A stretch of 64,000 bases of DNA from an uncultured Microbulbifer sp. (GTDB lineage Bacteria > Pseudomonadota > Gammaproteobacteria > Pseudomonadales > Cellvibrionaceae). The number at the start of each line of letters is the position of its first letter. The first letter of the stretch is position 1. The notes under the pieces were generated by a model. That model had not been told where the DNA came from and did no database searches. It was given only the letters and a program-made list of their open reading frames with translations. A program made the position numbers and the translations under genes. This document shows, piece by piece, positions 17,497 to 26,937 of the stretch. The DNA lies in contig NZ_CANMKV010000017.1 of the NCBI RefSeq assembly GCF_947498635.1, positions 34,873-98,872 on the forward strand, given 5' to 3'.

Positions 17497-19464
17497 ATGC
17501 TGAATGCCGACGCTCTGAAACAACTTTCACAACTGAAAACAGATATTCGCTCCAGTAAGGAGTTTGCCGAGGGCCGGATTCGCGGCAGCAACGGCAAATT
17601 TGGCTTCGTGGAGCTGGAAGATGGACGCGAGGCCTTTTTGCCTCCCAACGAAATGGAGCGGGTATTCCCCGGCGACCGGGTTCGCGTCAGTCTCTCCGAA
17701 GAGAAAAAAGGCAAGCTCAGTGCCGAATTGGACTCCTTAATCGACAGTCAACTCGACTACCTGGTTGGACAGTACGTTCAACGGGGCCAGGGGCATTTTA
17801 TACAGCCCACCCAGAACGGCCTCTCACGCTGGATCTTCTTGCCCCCCAAAGCCCGCGGCAAGGCCCAACCCGGCGAGTTCATCGCCTGCAAGATTAACCG
17901 ACATCCCTTTAAGGACGGTCGCGCCCAGGCAAAAGTAGAGACGGTTATTGGCAAGCCCGATATTCCTGGGATTGAGCACGCCTATGTCGTCGCCCAGTTC
18001 AAGCTGCCGGAACAATTTGGTCAGGCGGCGCAAGCACAAGCGCAAGAAATAAGCGAGCAACTCGCCTCTATCGCGGCTGAGCGTCAGGACCTGTCCGAGC
18101 TGGGCTTTGCCACCATTGATGCGGAGAGCACCCGCGATATGGATGATGCCCTCTCGGTCACTGCCCGCGACGATGGCTGGACTCTGCACATCGCCATTGC
18201 CGATCCCTCCAGCGTAATTACCGAAGGCAGCGCTCTGGATAAAGAGGCCTTCGAGCGCGCCCACAGCCAGTATCTGCCGGGCGAAACCCTTCCGATGCTG
18301 CCGCGCCGCCTGTGTGAAGACCTTTTCTCGCTGGTCCCCGGAGAACTGCGCCCATCCCTGGTGGTACATGTCGATATCGAGACCGACGGCAAACTTGGCG
18401 AGAGCCGCTATGAATTCGCCGCGATTCGCTCCCAGCACAAGTTGAGCTATATCCAGGTCAGCCGGTTTATCGAGGGCGACGAATCCGCGGTTCCAGAGGA
18501 ACAGAAACAGAGTCTACGCAACCTGGCTGCTGTTTTTGAGGCCCGTTCCACCTATCGTGCAAGCCACTCCCTGGCGATGGAAGACCGCCCTGACTACGAG
18601 ATCCACCTCGACGACAAACGTAAAATTGCACGTATCGAGAAACAGGAACGCAATATCGCCCAGCGCATGGTAGAAGAGGCGATGCTCGCCACCAATATCA
18701 GCATCGGCTCTAAACTGGCTGAACTACAACAGGGCTGCTTCTCAGTACACTTGGGATTCCGCGAGGAGCGTATGGGCGAAGTGCGCAGCCTACTCAAAGA
18801 GATGCTGCCAGAGCACGCGGAGAAAGATCTCAGTGAATTGCAGCACTACCTGGCCCTGGTAAAACACCTGGAGCAGCATGAAGACTCCCAGATGCAGAAC
18901 CTTCTGGCAGTACTGAAGCGCATGTTGCGTCCCGGCCAGCTCAACAACCAAGCCGGTGCCCACCTTGGGCTGGGGCTCGAAGCCTATGCCACCGTGACCT
19001 CACCAATTCGCAAGTACAACGACCTGCACAACCACCGGGTATTGCGCGCAGCACTGGAGAGCGATACCGCCAAGTCCCTGAGTGATGAACAGATAGAATC
19101 CCTTCAGGAAAGCCTGATCCGTGGCCGCCAAGCCAATCGCGCCCTCGAACAATGGCTCTACGCACAATTTATGCAGGATAAAGTTGGCCAGGAATTCACG
19201 GGAAGAATCGCCCTGGTCAATGGTGCAGGGCTCGGCGTGCGCCTTAATGAATTCGGAATCGATGGATTCATTCGCCTAAACGGCGACAAAAAGAACCTGC
19301 CCAGTTTTGACGGCAAGCACCTGACCCTCATCTACAACGAGCATAGCTTCCAGCTGGAGCAGACTATTGGCGTCAAAGTTTCATCCGTGGACGTGGATAA
19401 ACGCCGCATATCTCTCGAGTTATTAACCAAGAATTCGCCAAGCGAAAAAGCGGCGAAAGAATAA
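17497..19464 (+). CDS. rnb: exoribonuclease II (RNB family)
   Basis: The 655-residue protein is close in length to E. coli RNase II, with cold-shock domains before the RNB domain. The catalytic acidic cluster is in TIDAESTRDMDDALSV near residue 207-222, and the arginine motif is TSPIRKYNDLHNHR. A C-terminal S1 domain follows (GRIALVNGAGLGVRL). It degrades single-stranded RNA 3' to 5' in the cytoplasm. It lacks the long basic tail of RNase R, which supports the RNase II call. A strong terminator follows the stop. Confidence 0.87.
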   Translation: MLNADALKQLSQLKTDIRSSKEFAEGRIRGSNGKFGFVELEDGREAFLPPNEMERVFPGDRVRVSLSEEKKGKLSAELDSLIDSQLDYLVGQYVQRGQGHFIQPTQNGLSRWIFLPPKARGKAQPGEFIACKINRHPFKDGRAQAKVETVIGKPDIPGIEHAYVVAQFKLPEQFGQAAQAQAQEISEQLASIAAERQDLSELGFATIDAESTRDMDDALSVTARDDGWTLHIAIADPSSVITEGSALDKEAFERAHSQYLPGETLPMLPRRLCEDLFSLVPGELRPSLVVHVDIETDGKLGESRYEFAAIRSQHKLSYIQVSRFIEGDESAVPEEQKQSLRNLAAVFEARSTYRASHSLAMEDRPDYEIHLDDKRKIARIEKQERNIAQRMVEEAMLATNISIGSKLAELQQGCFSVHLGFREERMGEVRSLLKEMLPEHAEKDLSELQHYLALVKHLEQHEDSQMQNLLAVLKRMLRPGQLNNQAGAHLGLGLEAYATVTSPIRKYNDLHNHRVLRAALESDTAKSLSDEQIESLQESLIRGRQANRALEQWLYAQFMQDKVGQEFTGRIALVNGAGLGVRLNEFGIDGFIRLNGDKKNLPSFDGKHLTLIYNEHSFQLEQTIGVKVSSVDVDKRRISLELLTKNSPSEKAAKE

Positions 19465-19480
19465 GTCGCTAGAGACCCCC

Positions 19481-19510
19481 AAAGAGCCCGGCATTCGCCG
19501 GGCTCTTTAC
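19481..19510 (+). terminator. Rho-independent terminator after rnb
   Basis: Stem AAAGAGCCCGGC / GCCGGGCTCTTT with a 4-base loop, 17 bases after the stop codon. The complementary A run also allows weaker function on the other strand. Confidence 0.8.
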
Positions 19511-19582
19511 TGTTGCACGCAAACCGTCCCAACTCAGGACAATGCCTAACAGCCAACCCGTAATAATTAGTCGAGGCCACCA

Positions 19583-21055
19583 ATGAGCAATATTGCTGAG
19601 CTGAACCCTAGCCCCTTGTGGAAACACTTCGCCAAACTCTGTGAAATCCCCCACCCCTCCAAACACGAAGACCGGGTTGTCGAATACATCGTGGAGTTTG
19701 CCAAGAATCGCGGTCTGGAAGTACAGCTCGACCAAATCGGTAATGTGATTCTTAAAAAACAGGCCACACCCGGCATGGAAGACCGTCAAACCCTGGCCTT
19801 GCAAAGCCATGTAGATATGGTGCCGCAAAAAAATGCCGACACGAGTCACGACTTCCTTATCGACCCCATTAAACCCTATGTGGATGGCGAGTGGGTTACC
19901 GCAGAAGGCACTACCCTCGGTGCCGACAATGGTATCGGCGTCGCTGCCATCCTCGCCCTACTGGAATCTAGAGATATTCCCCACCCGGCTCTGGAAGCGT
20001 TGCTGACCATAGATGAAGAAGCGGGTATGACCGGGGCCAAGAACCTCAAGCCAGGTTATTTCGAAGCAGATCTGCTGCTAAACCTCGACACAGAGGATGA
20101 AGGCGAGCTCTATATTGGTTGCGCCGGTGGCGTAGATGTTAATGTTACTCTGCCTTACTCTGTAGAGCCCCTGGAGGCAAACGACCGAGCTTTTAAGCTC
20201 ATAGTGCGCGGCTTGCGTGGTGGACACTCCGGGCTGGACATCGACAAAGGCCGCGGCAACGCCAATAAAATCGCTAATCGCATTATTGACTCTGCCCTGA
20301 GGGCCCTTCCTCTATTGCGTATCGCCAGCCTAGATGGCGGCAGCTTACGCAATGCTATTCCCCGCGAGTCCTTCAGTACCCTGGTTGTACCTAGCAGTGC
20401 ACAGACACAACTACAGGAAATTGTCGAGCGCGAGAGCATTCACATTGCTCGCGAGTTTGATAATGAAGTGGGGCTCGAAGTACGCCTGGAAACCTGCGAA
20501 ACGCCCGCAAACACTATGGACACGGCGAGCCAGCTGAAGTTGATCCGCGCTATTCGCTCTTGTCCCAACGGCGTAGAGCGTATGAGCACGGCACTAGACG
20601 GCATCGCTGACACCTCCAACAACCTCGCTCGCGTGGTAACTGTAGAAAAAGATGGCCAGCATCAAGCTCAAATCCAGTGTCTGGTGCGCAGCCTGTCAGA
20701 CACTGCCCGCGACCAACACGGGCTGGACGTCGCTGCCACTTTCGAGCTGGCTGGCGCCCAGGCCAAGCTCGAAAATGCTTATCCGGGTTGGACGCCAAAC
20801 CCGACATCGCCACTACTTGCCCTGATGAAAAATGTGTATAGAGAAATGACAGGCGAAGATGCCGAGGTAAAAGTGATCCACGCTGGCCTCGAGTGTGGCC
20901 TTCTGGCCAAGCCATACCCCAACTGGGACATGGTCTCTTTTGGCCCCACCATCCGCCGCGCCCACTCCCCCGAAGAGAGAGTTCATATCCAGAGTGTTGC
21001 CAATTTCTGGGATTATTTTATTCAGGTAGTGCAGGCAATTCCCACTCAGTCATAA
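19583..21055 (+). CDS. pepD: aminoacyl-histidine dipeptidase (M20 family, PepD)
   Basis: The 490-residue M20 metallopeptidase hydrolyses Xaa-His dipeptides such as carnosine. Zinc ligands and catalytic acids are visible in LALQSHVDMVPQK, LGADNGIGVAAILAL, TIDEEAGMTGAKNL and the C-terminal HAGLECGLLAKPYP. The lid domain begins at RGLRGGHSGLDI. Length and motif order match PepD. Its role is peptide scavenging in the cytoplasm. It has its own gap after the rnb terminator, and the downstream DNA becomes AT-rich and gene-poor. Confidence 0.92.
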   Translation: MSNIAELNPSPLWKHFAKLCEIPHPSKHEDRVVEYIVEFAKNRGLEVQLDQIGNVILKKQATPGMEDRQTLALQSHVDMVPQKNADTSHDFLIDPIKPYVDGEWVTAEGTTLGADNGIGVAAILALLESRDIPHPALEALLTIDEEAGMTGAKNLKPGYFEADLLLNLDTEDEGELYIGCAGGVDVNVTLPYSVEPLEANDRAFKLIVRGLRGGHSGLDIDKGRGNANKIANRIIDSALRALPLLRIASLDGGSLRNAIPRESFSTLVVPSSAQTQLQEIVERESIHIAREFDNEVGLEVRLETCETPANTMDTASQLKLIRAIRSCPNGVERMSTALDGIADTSNNLARVVTVEKDGQHQAQIQCLVRSLSDTARDQHGLDVAATFELAGAQAKLENAYPGWTPNPTSPLLALMKNVYREMTGEDAEVKVIHAGLECGLLAKPYPNWDMVSFGPTIRRAHSPEERVHIQSVANFWDYFIQVVQAIPTQS

Positions 21056-21105
21056 CGACTTTCCTTCCTATTCCTTAACAGTGCAGTCTGTAGAATAGTG
21101 CTTAT

Positions 21106-21135
21106 CCCGTCTGCCAGGAGTTGCCTGGGGGCGGG
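21106..21135 (+). terminator. weak hairpin downstream of pepD
   Basis: An imperfect hairpin (inner stem CCAGG/CCTGG, outer CCCG/CGGG) about 50 bases after pepD. No T-run follows, so its role as terminator is doubtful. Confidence 0.3.
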
Positions 21136-21324
21136 CTACTCCCCCCCAAGATACAGAGTTGCCCTATTGAGATTGATCATACCGATCGTAAAAAGGGGTT
21201 AATTAAAAATATTTAACCAATAAGCAGAAGCGAACTAATTCACACAAAACAGCACCCTGCGCCTGGAACTTTATTTTAAACTCACGGGTCAATACAATCG
21301 CTTTATACAAACACGGAGGAAATT

Positions 21325-21435
21325 ATGAAAAGCGTGACCTCAACTTATATTGTCCCACCCATCACATCAATCTCAATGAGTTACCACTCGATCCCAAAAG
21401 AGCAACATGATCACCACATAAGGATTAAGTGCTAA
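21325..21435 (+). CDS. candidate small ORF (36 aa), possibly interrupted
   Basis: An ATG preceded by a near-perfect ribosome binding site (GGAGG, 7 bases upstream) opens a 36-codon frame ending KEQHDHHIRIKC. Directly after the TAA the same frame stays open for 27 more codons (starting TINELNDFYIRNKL) to a TAG at 21517-21519. A hairpin plus T4 then follows. This could be a genuine short peptide or a roughly 63-codon gene broken by a stop. No family is recognised and no signal peptide is seen. Confidence 0.3.
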   Translation: MKSVTSTYIVPPITSISMSYHSIPKEQHDHHIRIKC

Positions 21436-21502
21436 ACAATCAATGAGCTCAACGACTTTTATATTAGAAATAAGTTAGCCAACAACATTGATGACGAATA
21501 TG

Positions 21503-21530
21503 GAAGCCTTCCAAATTAGAAGGGCCTTTT
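21503..21530 (+). terminator. hairpin with T-run after the small ORF
   Basis: An imperfect stem (GCCTTC / GAAGGGC, bulged G, 7-base loop) is followed by four T. It overlaps the end of the continued small reading frame. Confidence 0.35.
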
Positions 21531-21836
21531 ACCTAGAGCACTAACACGGCAGATGCTAGGAGTATAAGAATTAGAGTGAGAATATTGTACCCCTGAAAAG
21601 AGTGAATCTTTTTTACTTCAGAAAACGGCAACACATTTCCAAACCAACCAAACACAAAGGACATCTAGACATAAAGCCGCAGGGGTTTCAGCTATCATGT
21701 TAACACCCCCGATAAAGATAAATTTTTAACCTGGCCAAGCCCCCACTTCTAAACAAAAAATGACTCATTCAAAAATATAGAAAAACAAAAACTACATTTA
21801 AGCCACCAACCGTAATAGATAAGGAAAATCACCTCG

Positions 21837-22163
21837 ATGAAAATATTAACCTTAATCCTTTGCACCTTCATATTAACAAATTGCGGAACCTTCACCACAC
21901 TTACCAGTACAGACCGTGAAATTGCCGCAAACCTGAAAAAACAGAAATCCAGCTGTGAGTCTATCCCACGAGTTTACAGCGGATTGTCCTACAACATGTG
22001 CAAAATGCATTCATCGAGTGAATCAATAAATGCTGACTTACTCCTTGGTATCTATCTCATCGACAGCGTCATGTCGACTGCAACTGATACAGCCGTACTT
22101 CCCTTTACAATCTATGAGCAACACAAAAGTGGAAACATACTGGTCAGATCCAGCCAATACTAG
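21837..22163 (+). CDS. YceK/YidQ-like (DUF1375) lipoprotein
   Basis: The 108-residue protein opens with a lipoprotein signal (lipobox LTNC followed by GTF). After a variable stretch it shows the family pattern IPRVYSGLSYNMC, then LLLGIYLIDSVMSTATDTAV and LPFTIYEQ. This resembles the short YceK/YidQ envelope lipoproteins of unknown function. The start follows AAGGAAAATC in AT-rich DNA. It stands alone. Confidence 0.65.
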   Translation: MKILTLILCTFILTNCGTFTTLTSTDREIAANLKKQKSSCESIPRVYSGLSYNMCKMHSSSESINADLLLGIYLIDSVMSTATDTAVLPFTIYEQHKSGNILVRSSQY

Positions 22164-22665
22164 CGGATCACGTATCAATATATAGACCCAGGATTCATAC
22201 ATTGTGGGCTGGTCAGCCAAATCACCTCCGAAAAAGTTCCCAGCCCCCTTCGAGCCATAACTGCATGGGAAATGCAGGTATCGTTTAGGAAAAACCTGAA
22301 GAAATAGGCAGAAACTTACTTGCAACGACTTACATAGCCTTTAAAAAAATCACGTGCCCCTGCCTATACTCCGTGCCTTAAAATAGCCATAGGCACTGTA
22401 GTTACAGTGGTAATCGTTGATCAACTGGAGGTCTCAAGACTGCCTTCGGGATATGTCAGTGTCAATATACGTCTAGCAGCCTCAGAATTCTTGATGAAAA
22501 TCCGCTACAACAGAGGTAGAGAATATTAACCCGACAGCTTTATAAGAATTACACTGACATAAGTATCAGAAAATAAAATAGACCTGAAGCGTGTTAACAC
22601 ACGTAAACTCTTAGATTGCAGCAGGTTATTTCTCTGAGCAAGAACTATCTTACAGCCTACCCCAC
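22164..22665. other. intergenic region, nothing recognised
   Basis: About 500 bases between the lipoprotein gene and the end of the puuE pseudogene. Open frames here are short and lack ribosome binding sites. Confidence 0.5.
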
Positions 22666-23618
22666 CTAATTATAGCTCTGCTGTGGATGGTAGGACCACC
22701 AATACCAGGCAATTTCCTCCCGTCGGTAAATCCATACGTGCCTGTACTTCTGGAATTAGTCTAAAAATCGAACTAATGCAATGGCTCACGCAGGGTGACC
22801 ACTGATTCGGCCTTACAAACCAACCGTCATCATTTTTGCATGACCCCACCTTCACCCCAAAGAAGATCAAAACTATTCTTAAGAATCTGAAAAAACCCTC
22901 AGCACAAGCACAACCATTTGGGAGAATGGTAACGCATATCATTATTTACCAGTGCATAAGGGATAATCAACCTCCACCTCGACTCCAAACACCAGTAAGA
23001 AAGGTCACCATTATAGGCATCAGAGCTGTAGAGCTGTAGAGCTGTAGAGCTGTAGAGCTGTAGAGCTGTAGAGCTGTAGAGCAATTCGGGCACTTCATCT
23101 AAAAGACTTCGAGTATTTTTGCTGGTTCGACCTGTGTACCAGCTAATTTCTTTTTTTCCTGTTAACCTCTCAATAGAGTTAATGGTAATTCGAATATGTT
23201 CTCGCTCCACCGCCTCACAAATATTCTGATAATCTAACCATCGATAGCCGTGCCCAGCGATTTCATGCCCCCGGTTGACTAACTCCTTAGCAAGAATGGG
23301 TTTTAACGCAAGGCCAATCCACTTGCAAATACAGTTATCTGTAAGCCTTTCGGTGCAAAAATATCGAGAATACGCCACTCCCCCTGCCCTACTGCCCTAC
23401 TCATATATACTTTCAACAGTTAGGTCTCTTTCCCCAAGCCGTGCCCCTCGACCAGAGGGTTCATGCAAGTAAGCTTCAGATTGATTATCGCCATTAAGAG
23501 TGCAGGATTCTGCACCTTCCTCAACATTTAAGGCAAACTGTACGGCTATCCGAGCTCCATTTGGCCACTCAGGTGCAGGCGGTTTTCCAGCGCAACCCTT
23601 TAGAGCGCGGTAAGTCAT
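22666..23618 (-). pseudogene. decayed puuE-type polysaccharide deacetylase / allantoinase
   Basis: Pieced across frames on the minus strand, this matches the PuuE deacetylase family from end to end. The pieces are PEWPNGARIAVQFALNVEEG, ESIYE, GHEIAGHGYRWLDYQN, VEREHIRITINSIERLTGK, SWYTGRTSKNTRSLL, DAYNGDLSYW, IIPYALVNNDMRY, and a C-terminus reading AIALVRFLD then WIYRREEIAWYWWSYHP. Breaks include a TAG after YE (near 23396), an extra G in a G-run just after it, further shifts near 23310 and 22930, and an in-frame stop near 22760. An 8-bp repeat expansion lies inside (23023-23082). The start overlaps the GNAT stop (TAATG), so the two were once coupled. Confidence 0.85.
23023..23082. repeat. 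tandem repeat, 8-bp unit GAGCTGTA, 7.5 copies
   Basis: Seven complete GAGCTGTA units plus GAGC. On the minus strand it is read as repeated LYSSTALQ inside the PuuE pseudogene, where the family normally has one LYDSDAY. Expansion from one to seven units adds 48 bases, which keeps the frame. Confidence 0.95.
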
Positions 23619-24493
23619 TAACCTAACTCAAAAGTTGTCACACCAAAGATTCGCTCATGAGCGACATTAGGTATAGAACCAAGATACATACGCGCACAAC
23701 CAAAAATCTCTTTCATATTATATCTTTGTGTCAACTCCATAGCTTTCGGGTTATTTTCCGGGACATCCAGAAATATCGAGTTACCTGAAGCAAAGCTTGC
23801 CAGTTCAACCAGAAGAGAGTCCGCCACTTTAATAGTGTTCGCAAATAAGGGGCCCACTTTAAAACCTGTTCTGCAGCGACGAATCAACGCGTAACCACGC
23901 AACTCTCCTGATTGCACTAGGCCTAATGCACGAGAGTCTTTCTGGCAAAGCCAGGCTCTCAGGAAGCGCGCTCTTTGTGTTGAGAAGCAGGTAGTGTCGT
24001 ATTCAAGCAATTGCGTAAAAGGAATTTCAGTAAGAGGCAGCACTTCATGATTTCGGATATCATTTAATTTATTTTCAATCGGTATTTCCATACAAAACCG
24101 TAGATTACGATGGGAAAATACAAAACCACCCTTGGCATAGAAATTCTGCATCTGAAATGCGGCATCGAGACCAACACTTGCCCCAGGCCTAAGCCGCTCA
24201 AGCATTCGCTCGCGCCTGAGATACCAAAGTTTACGGCCAAATCCAAATCCGCGGTACTCAGGCTTTATAATAAAAAATCCCATAAACCCATAGTTACCTC
24301 CATAAGAGGCAATAGAACCTGCACCAATCAAACCTTGCTGAACTTCGGCGGCTATAAATGCTTCAGGATCAGTTTCCCAGAACACTTCCGCATCGTGCCT
24401 TCCCGGATTCCACCCTTCATGATCTGCCCAATCAACTAGAATATCGATCTCTGATCGACACATATTTTTTATTGCAAGTATATCTTTCACCAT
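23618..24493 (-). CDS. GNAT family N-acetyltransferase with C-terminal second acyltransferase-like domain
   Basis: About 291 residues. The N-terminal GNAT domain shows GFFIIKPEYRGFGFGRKLWYL, the acetyl-CoA-binding R/Q-x-x-G-x-G/A loop. GLDAAFQMQNFYAKGGFVFS follows, as in YitH/DUF1248-type two-domain acetyltransferases. The C-terminal half (RRCRTGFKVGPLFANT, IFLDVPENNPKAMEL) matches the second domain of that type. ATG 24493 was preferred to an in-frame start at 24502. Its stop overlaps the puuE pseudogene start, so its former partner was a deacetylase. The substrate is unknown. Confidence 0.75.
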   Translation of the reverse strand: MVKDILAIKNMCRSEIDILVDWADHEGWNPGRHDAEVFWETDPEAFIAAEVQQGLIGAGSIASYGGNYGFMGFFIIKPEYRGFGFGRKLWYLRRERMLERLRPGASVGLDAAFQMQNFYAKGGFVFSHRNLRFCMEIPIENKLNDIRNHEVLPLTEIPFTQLLEYDTTCFSTQRARFLRAWLCQKDSRALGLVQSGELRGYALIRRCRTGFKVGPLFANTIKVADSLLVELASFASGNSIFLDVPENNPKAMELTQRYNMKEIFGCARMYLGSIPNVAHERIFGVTTFELG

Positions 24494-24592
24494 CACTCCC
24501 AACTTAAAAGATCAGCAGAGTAAAAACCTTCCCCTGCCTAAATCAAAGGTCAGCCTCCTCATTCAGCGACAGGAATGCCTTACAAGCACTCT

Positions 24593-25675
24593 TTAATTTT
24601 TTGCTGCAAGAAATTTGAAAGGCTGTGCAGGCTTAAGCTGCGAAGATACTTCCCCCCCAGCATCATTGGGAGCATCCATTTTCATGGATAAAACCTTTGA
24701 ACCTTCTTTAAAATTTAGATTATTAAAATCCAACCATACCACTGAGGGATTAATAACTGAGTCAAAGTAATACCGCATCCTCTTTTGATCTATTACCGAG
24801 CGCCACAATGTCGAGGCTATATTGGGCTTAGCCGGATTACTCATCCCCAAAGGCACACTGACTGCACGCACTTGGGAGAACACAGAAGCGATTGCGGTCC
24901 TGTGATCCTTAAATTTTGGTGATGATTTAAGGGCATAACTAGCGCGGACAAAACGATCTGCCGCACTAATAGTGCCTGGTAAAAAATTATCCCCGCCTAT
25001 TTGGCTCCAATAGGTATTAATTGCAAGCTGCTGGTTGTAAACGGGTGAGTTCGTCATCACCTTATACTGCTTACCATGGTGCACTTGTAACTTTCCATTG
25101 ATATATTCAAATATTGCCGAATCTCCACTTGGGTCAGAAATCGCAATATGAGCCGTTGCTGGTTTACCATCGGGAAGGTTGGCGCTCACTACGGTAAATG
25201 GATCCGCCTCCATTGCCTTAACTACTTCATCCACAGTTGCGTAATTATCAAGGATATATTGTAGCCAGCCCCCCACAGATATCGTTGGCTTACCACGTTT
25301 TTTTGCATTTCCATAATCGGCTTCCGCTAAATAGAGTAGGTTCCCGGCCAAGCCAGCCTCATTGAGGCCATCTGACGTTGCCGCCTCATAAATACTAATC
25401 ACTACCGAGCCGTACTTCGAAGTCCAGGTTATGGAGCCCTCACCTACACCACCATTTCTCTGCATCCCTTTAGGAAACAACCAAAAATTCATTGCCGCTT
25501 TAGCATCACTCCAATCCATACTCCGGCCAGTAATATATGACCCGTCGCCAGCCTCATAAAAAATCCGGGTACAAGCACGAGCTTCCTCTTGAGTCAGGAT
25601 GAGTATCATCACCAAAGTACTAGCTAGGAGACGGGGAATAAACCTTATAGTGTTCGTATGCTTCTGAACGTTCAT
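24593..25675 (-). CDS. exported linear amide C-N hydrolase (choloylglycine hydrolase family, Ntn type)
   Basis: About 360 residues with a signal peptide ending before C35 in ARACTRIFYE. That cysteine becomes the N-terminal nucleophile after cleavage, as in this Ntn-hydrolase family. Supporting motifs are GRSMDWSD (the Arg/Asp pair), SDGLNEAGLAGNLLYL, and MTNSPVYNQQL (the conserved Asn). Family members cleave bile-salt amides, penicillin V or N-acyl homoserine lactones; a marine host argues for an acyl-amide or signal substrate. ATG 25675 has AGGAAG upstream. It sits alone with 100 bases to the GNAT gene on the same strand. Confidence 0.88.
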   Translation of the reverse strand: MNVQKHTNTIRFIPRLLASTLVMILILTQEEARACTRIFYEAGDGSYITGRSMDWSDAKAAMNFWLFPKGMQRNGGVGEGSITWTSKYGSVVISIYEAATSDGLNEAGLAGNLLYLAEADYGNAKKRGKPTISVGGWLQYILDNYATVDEVVKAMEADPFTVVSANLPDGKPATAHIAISDPSGDSAIFEYINGKLQVHHGKQYKVMTNSPVYNQQLAINTYWSQIGGDNFLPGTISAADRFVRASYALKSSPKFKDHRTAIASVFSQVRAVSVPLGMSNPAKPNIASTLWRSVIDQKRMRYYFDSVINPSVVWLDFNNLNFKEGSKVLSMKMDAPNDAGGEVSSQLKPAQPFKFLAAKN

Positions 25676-26113
25676 TTTCAAGCTTCCTTTTGAGCTTTTT
25701 TACTAACCACTTTGCATACCCAAACCCGCCAAACAACTCGACAGGCTATATATTGGGGTATCTGTATGGGGTAACTTTAGCTTTTAGGGATAAAGAAAAA
25801 GCTATTTTACAAAGAAGGAAGCGATACTAATTGAGTGCCCCCCAGGAAAGGCACCTAAATACTCATTCTTAGGTAAACGCTGCGGCTAACTTTGGGCAAA
25901 AACACACAGATAGTCTCAATCTTTACTTTTAAATAAAAAGTATCGCGCCATTACACCCTCACCGACCTTAGATACTGGGCATCTCCTTAAGAACTTGGCG
26001 CTATAGACGCTTTCGGAATTTAATCTTTCAGCATTTCAGGTAGAATCCATACCCAACAAGGCGAATCCATATGCCAAAAAGAAAGTGAGACTTCATCGTT
26101 AGGAGAATTTCAT
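25676..26113. other. divergent intergenic region
   Basis: About 440 bases between the divergent amide hydrolase and VOC genes. It must hold both promoters. No operator or RNA element is recognised. Confidence 0.4.
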
Positions 26114-26542
26114 ATGAATACCATAGGTAGGCTCGTCATTCTTGTTCGGGATTACGAAGAGGCCATAACATTTTATCGGGACAAACTCGGCTTTGAAGTT
26201 TTTGTTGACTCAGAGGAATCATCATTAAGATTTGTTCACCTTCGCCTACCTCAGCAAAAGAATATGGGAATTTGGCTTTTAAAAGCTTCATCTAGCGCAC
26301 AACGGGATCAAGTCGGCAGGCAGACTGCAGGTGAACCCTGCGCCGTGATTTATACAAATAATTTTGATTTTGATTATAGGCGCCTTTCAGAGAATGGGGT
26401 CCACTTCACTAAGCCACGCTGCGCGGATACAAATGCCGAATTTGGGCATTTTGTAGATCTATATGGCAATGAATTTGTACTCGTGGAACTCAAAACAGTC
26501 GCTGCTGATTACTACCACTCTTCAAAAAAATCCGCTGTGTAA
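26114..26542 (+). CDS. VOC family protein (glyoxalase/dioxygenase superfamily)
   Basis: The 142-residue VOC-fold protein has two beta-alpha-beta-beta-beta modules: LVILVRDYEEAITFYRDKLG at the start and EFGHFVDLYGNEFVLVEL at the end. A clear AGGAG precedes the ATG. The metal-ligand pattern of glyoxalase I is incomplete: the first His is replaced (LVILV), and only late H and E positions remain. A binding or resistance role is therefore as likely as catalysis. It stands alone. Confidence 0.75.
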   Translation: MNTIGRLVILVRDYEEAITFYRDKLGFEVFVDSEESSLRFVHLRLPQQKNMGIWLLKASSSAQRDQVGRQTAGEPCAVIYTNNFDFDYRRLSENGVHFTKPRCADTNAEFGHFVDLYGNEFVLVELKTVAADYYHSSKKSAV

Positions 26543-26937
26543 CCTATGTTTACTCCGGCGATTACCATTTATCTGCAATCTCAATATTCAAAATCAGTTT
26601 CTCGTTCTGTTACCAAGCAATAAATCCTACTCTTGAAAAAATGGTATTTACTTCTCACCGACTATCACATATAAATCGAATAAGAATCGCGATATGAGTA
26701 CCAAATTACACACCTATCACGCCTCTTGATCCGGTTAAATCTAACCACAGATCAAATTTTCAGCAATGGAATGTGCCACTGCCAGCTCAACGCTGGCGTG
26801 TAACCGCATAAAAGGAAGTTTATTTCTTACCGCAATACCAGTCGAAATAGTAACCAGCCCCTTATAGCAATAGCTCTATGGGCGTCAGCTCCACTGGTGG
26901 TGAAGCCCACGCTTCGACACAACCATTTGAAGATACT
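26543..26937. other. intergenic region, nothing recognised
   Basis: About 395 bases before the membrane hydrolase gene. It should contain the promoter of the three-gene cassette. No repeats or RNA structures stand out. Confidence 0.4.

Larger units (their letters stand above)
21136..21836. other. AT-rich intergenic region with one candidate small ORF
   Basis: About 700 bases of AT-rich DNA between pepD and a lipoprotein gene. Apart from the small reading frame at 21325 and the hairpin at 21503, nothing recognisable is present. Confidence 0.5.

Noticed and set aside
22038..22325. 95-codon minus-strand frame
   Set aside because: It is antisense to the YceK-like lipoprotein gene, which has a lipobox and better start context; the antisense product has no motif.
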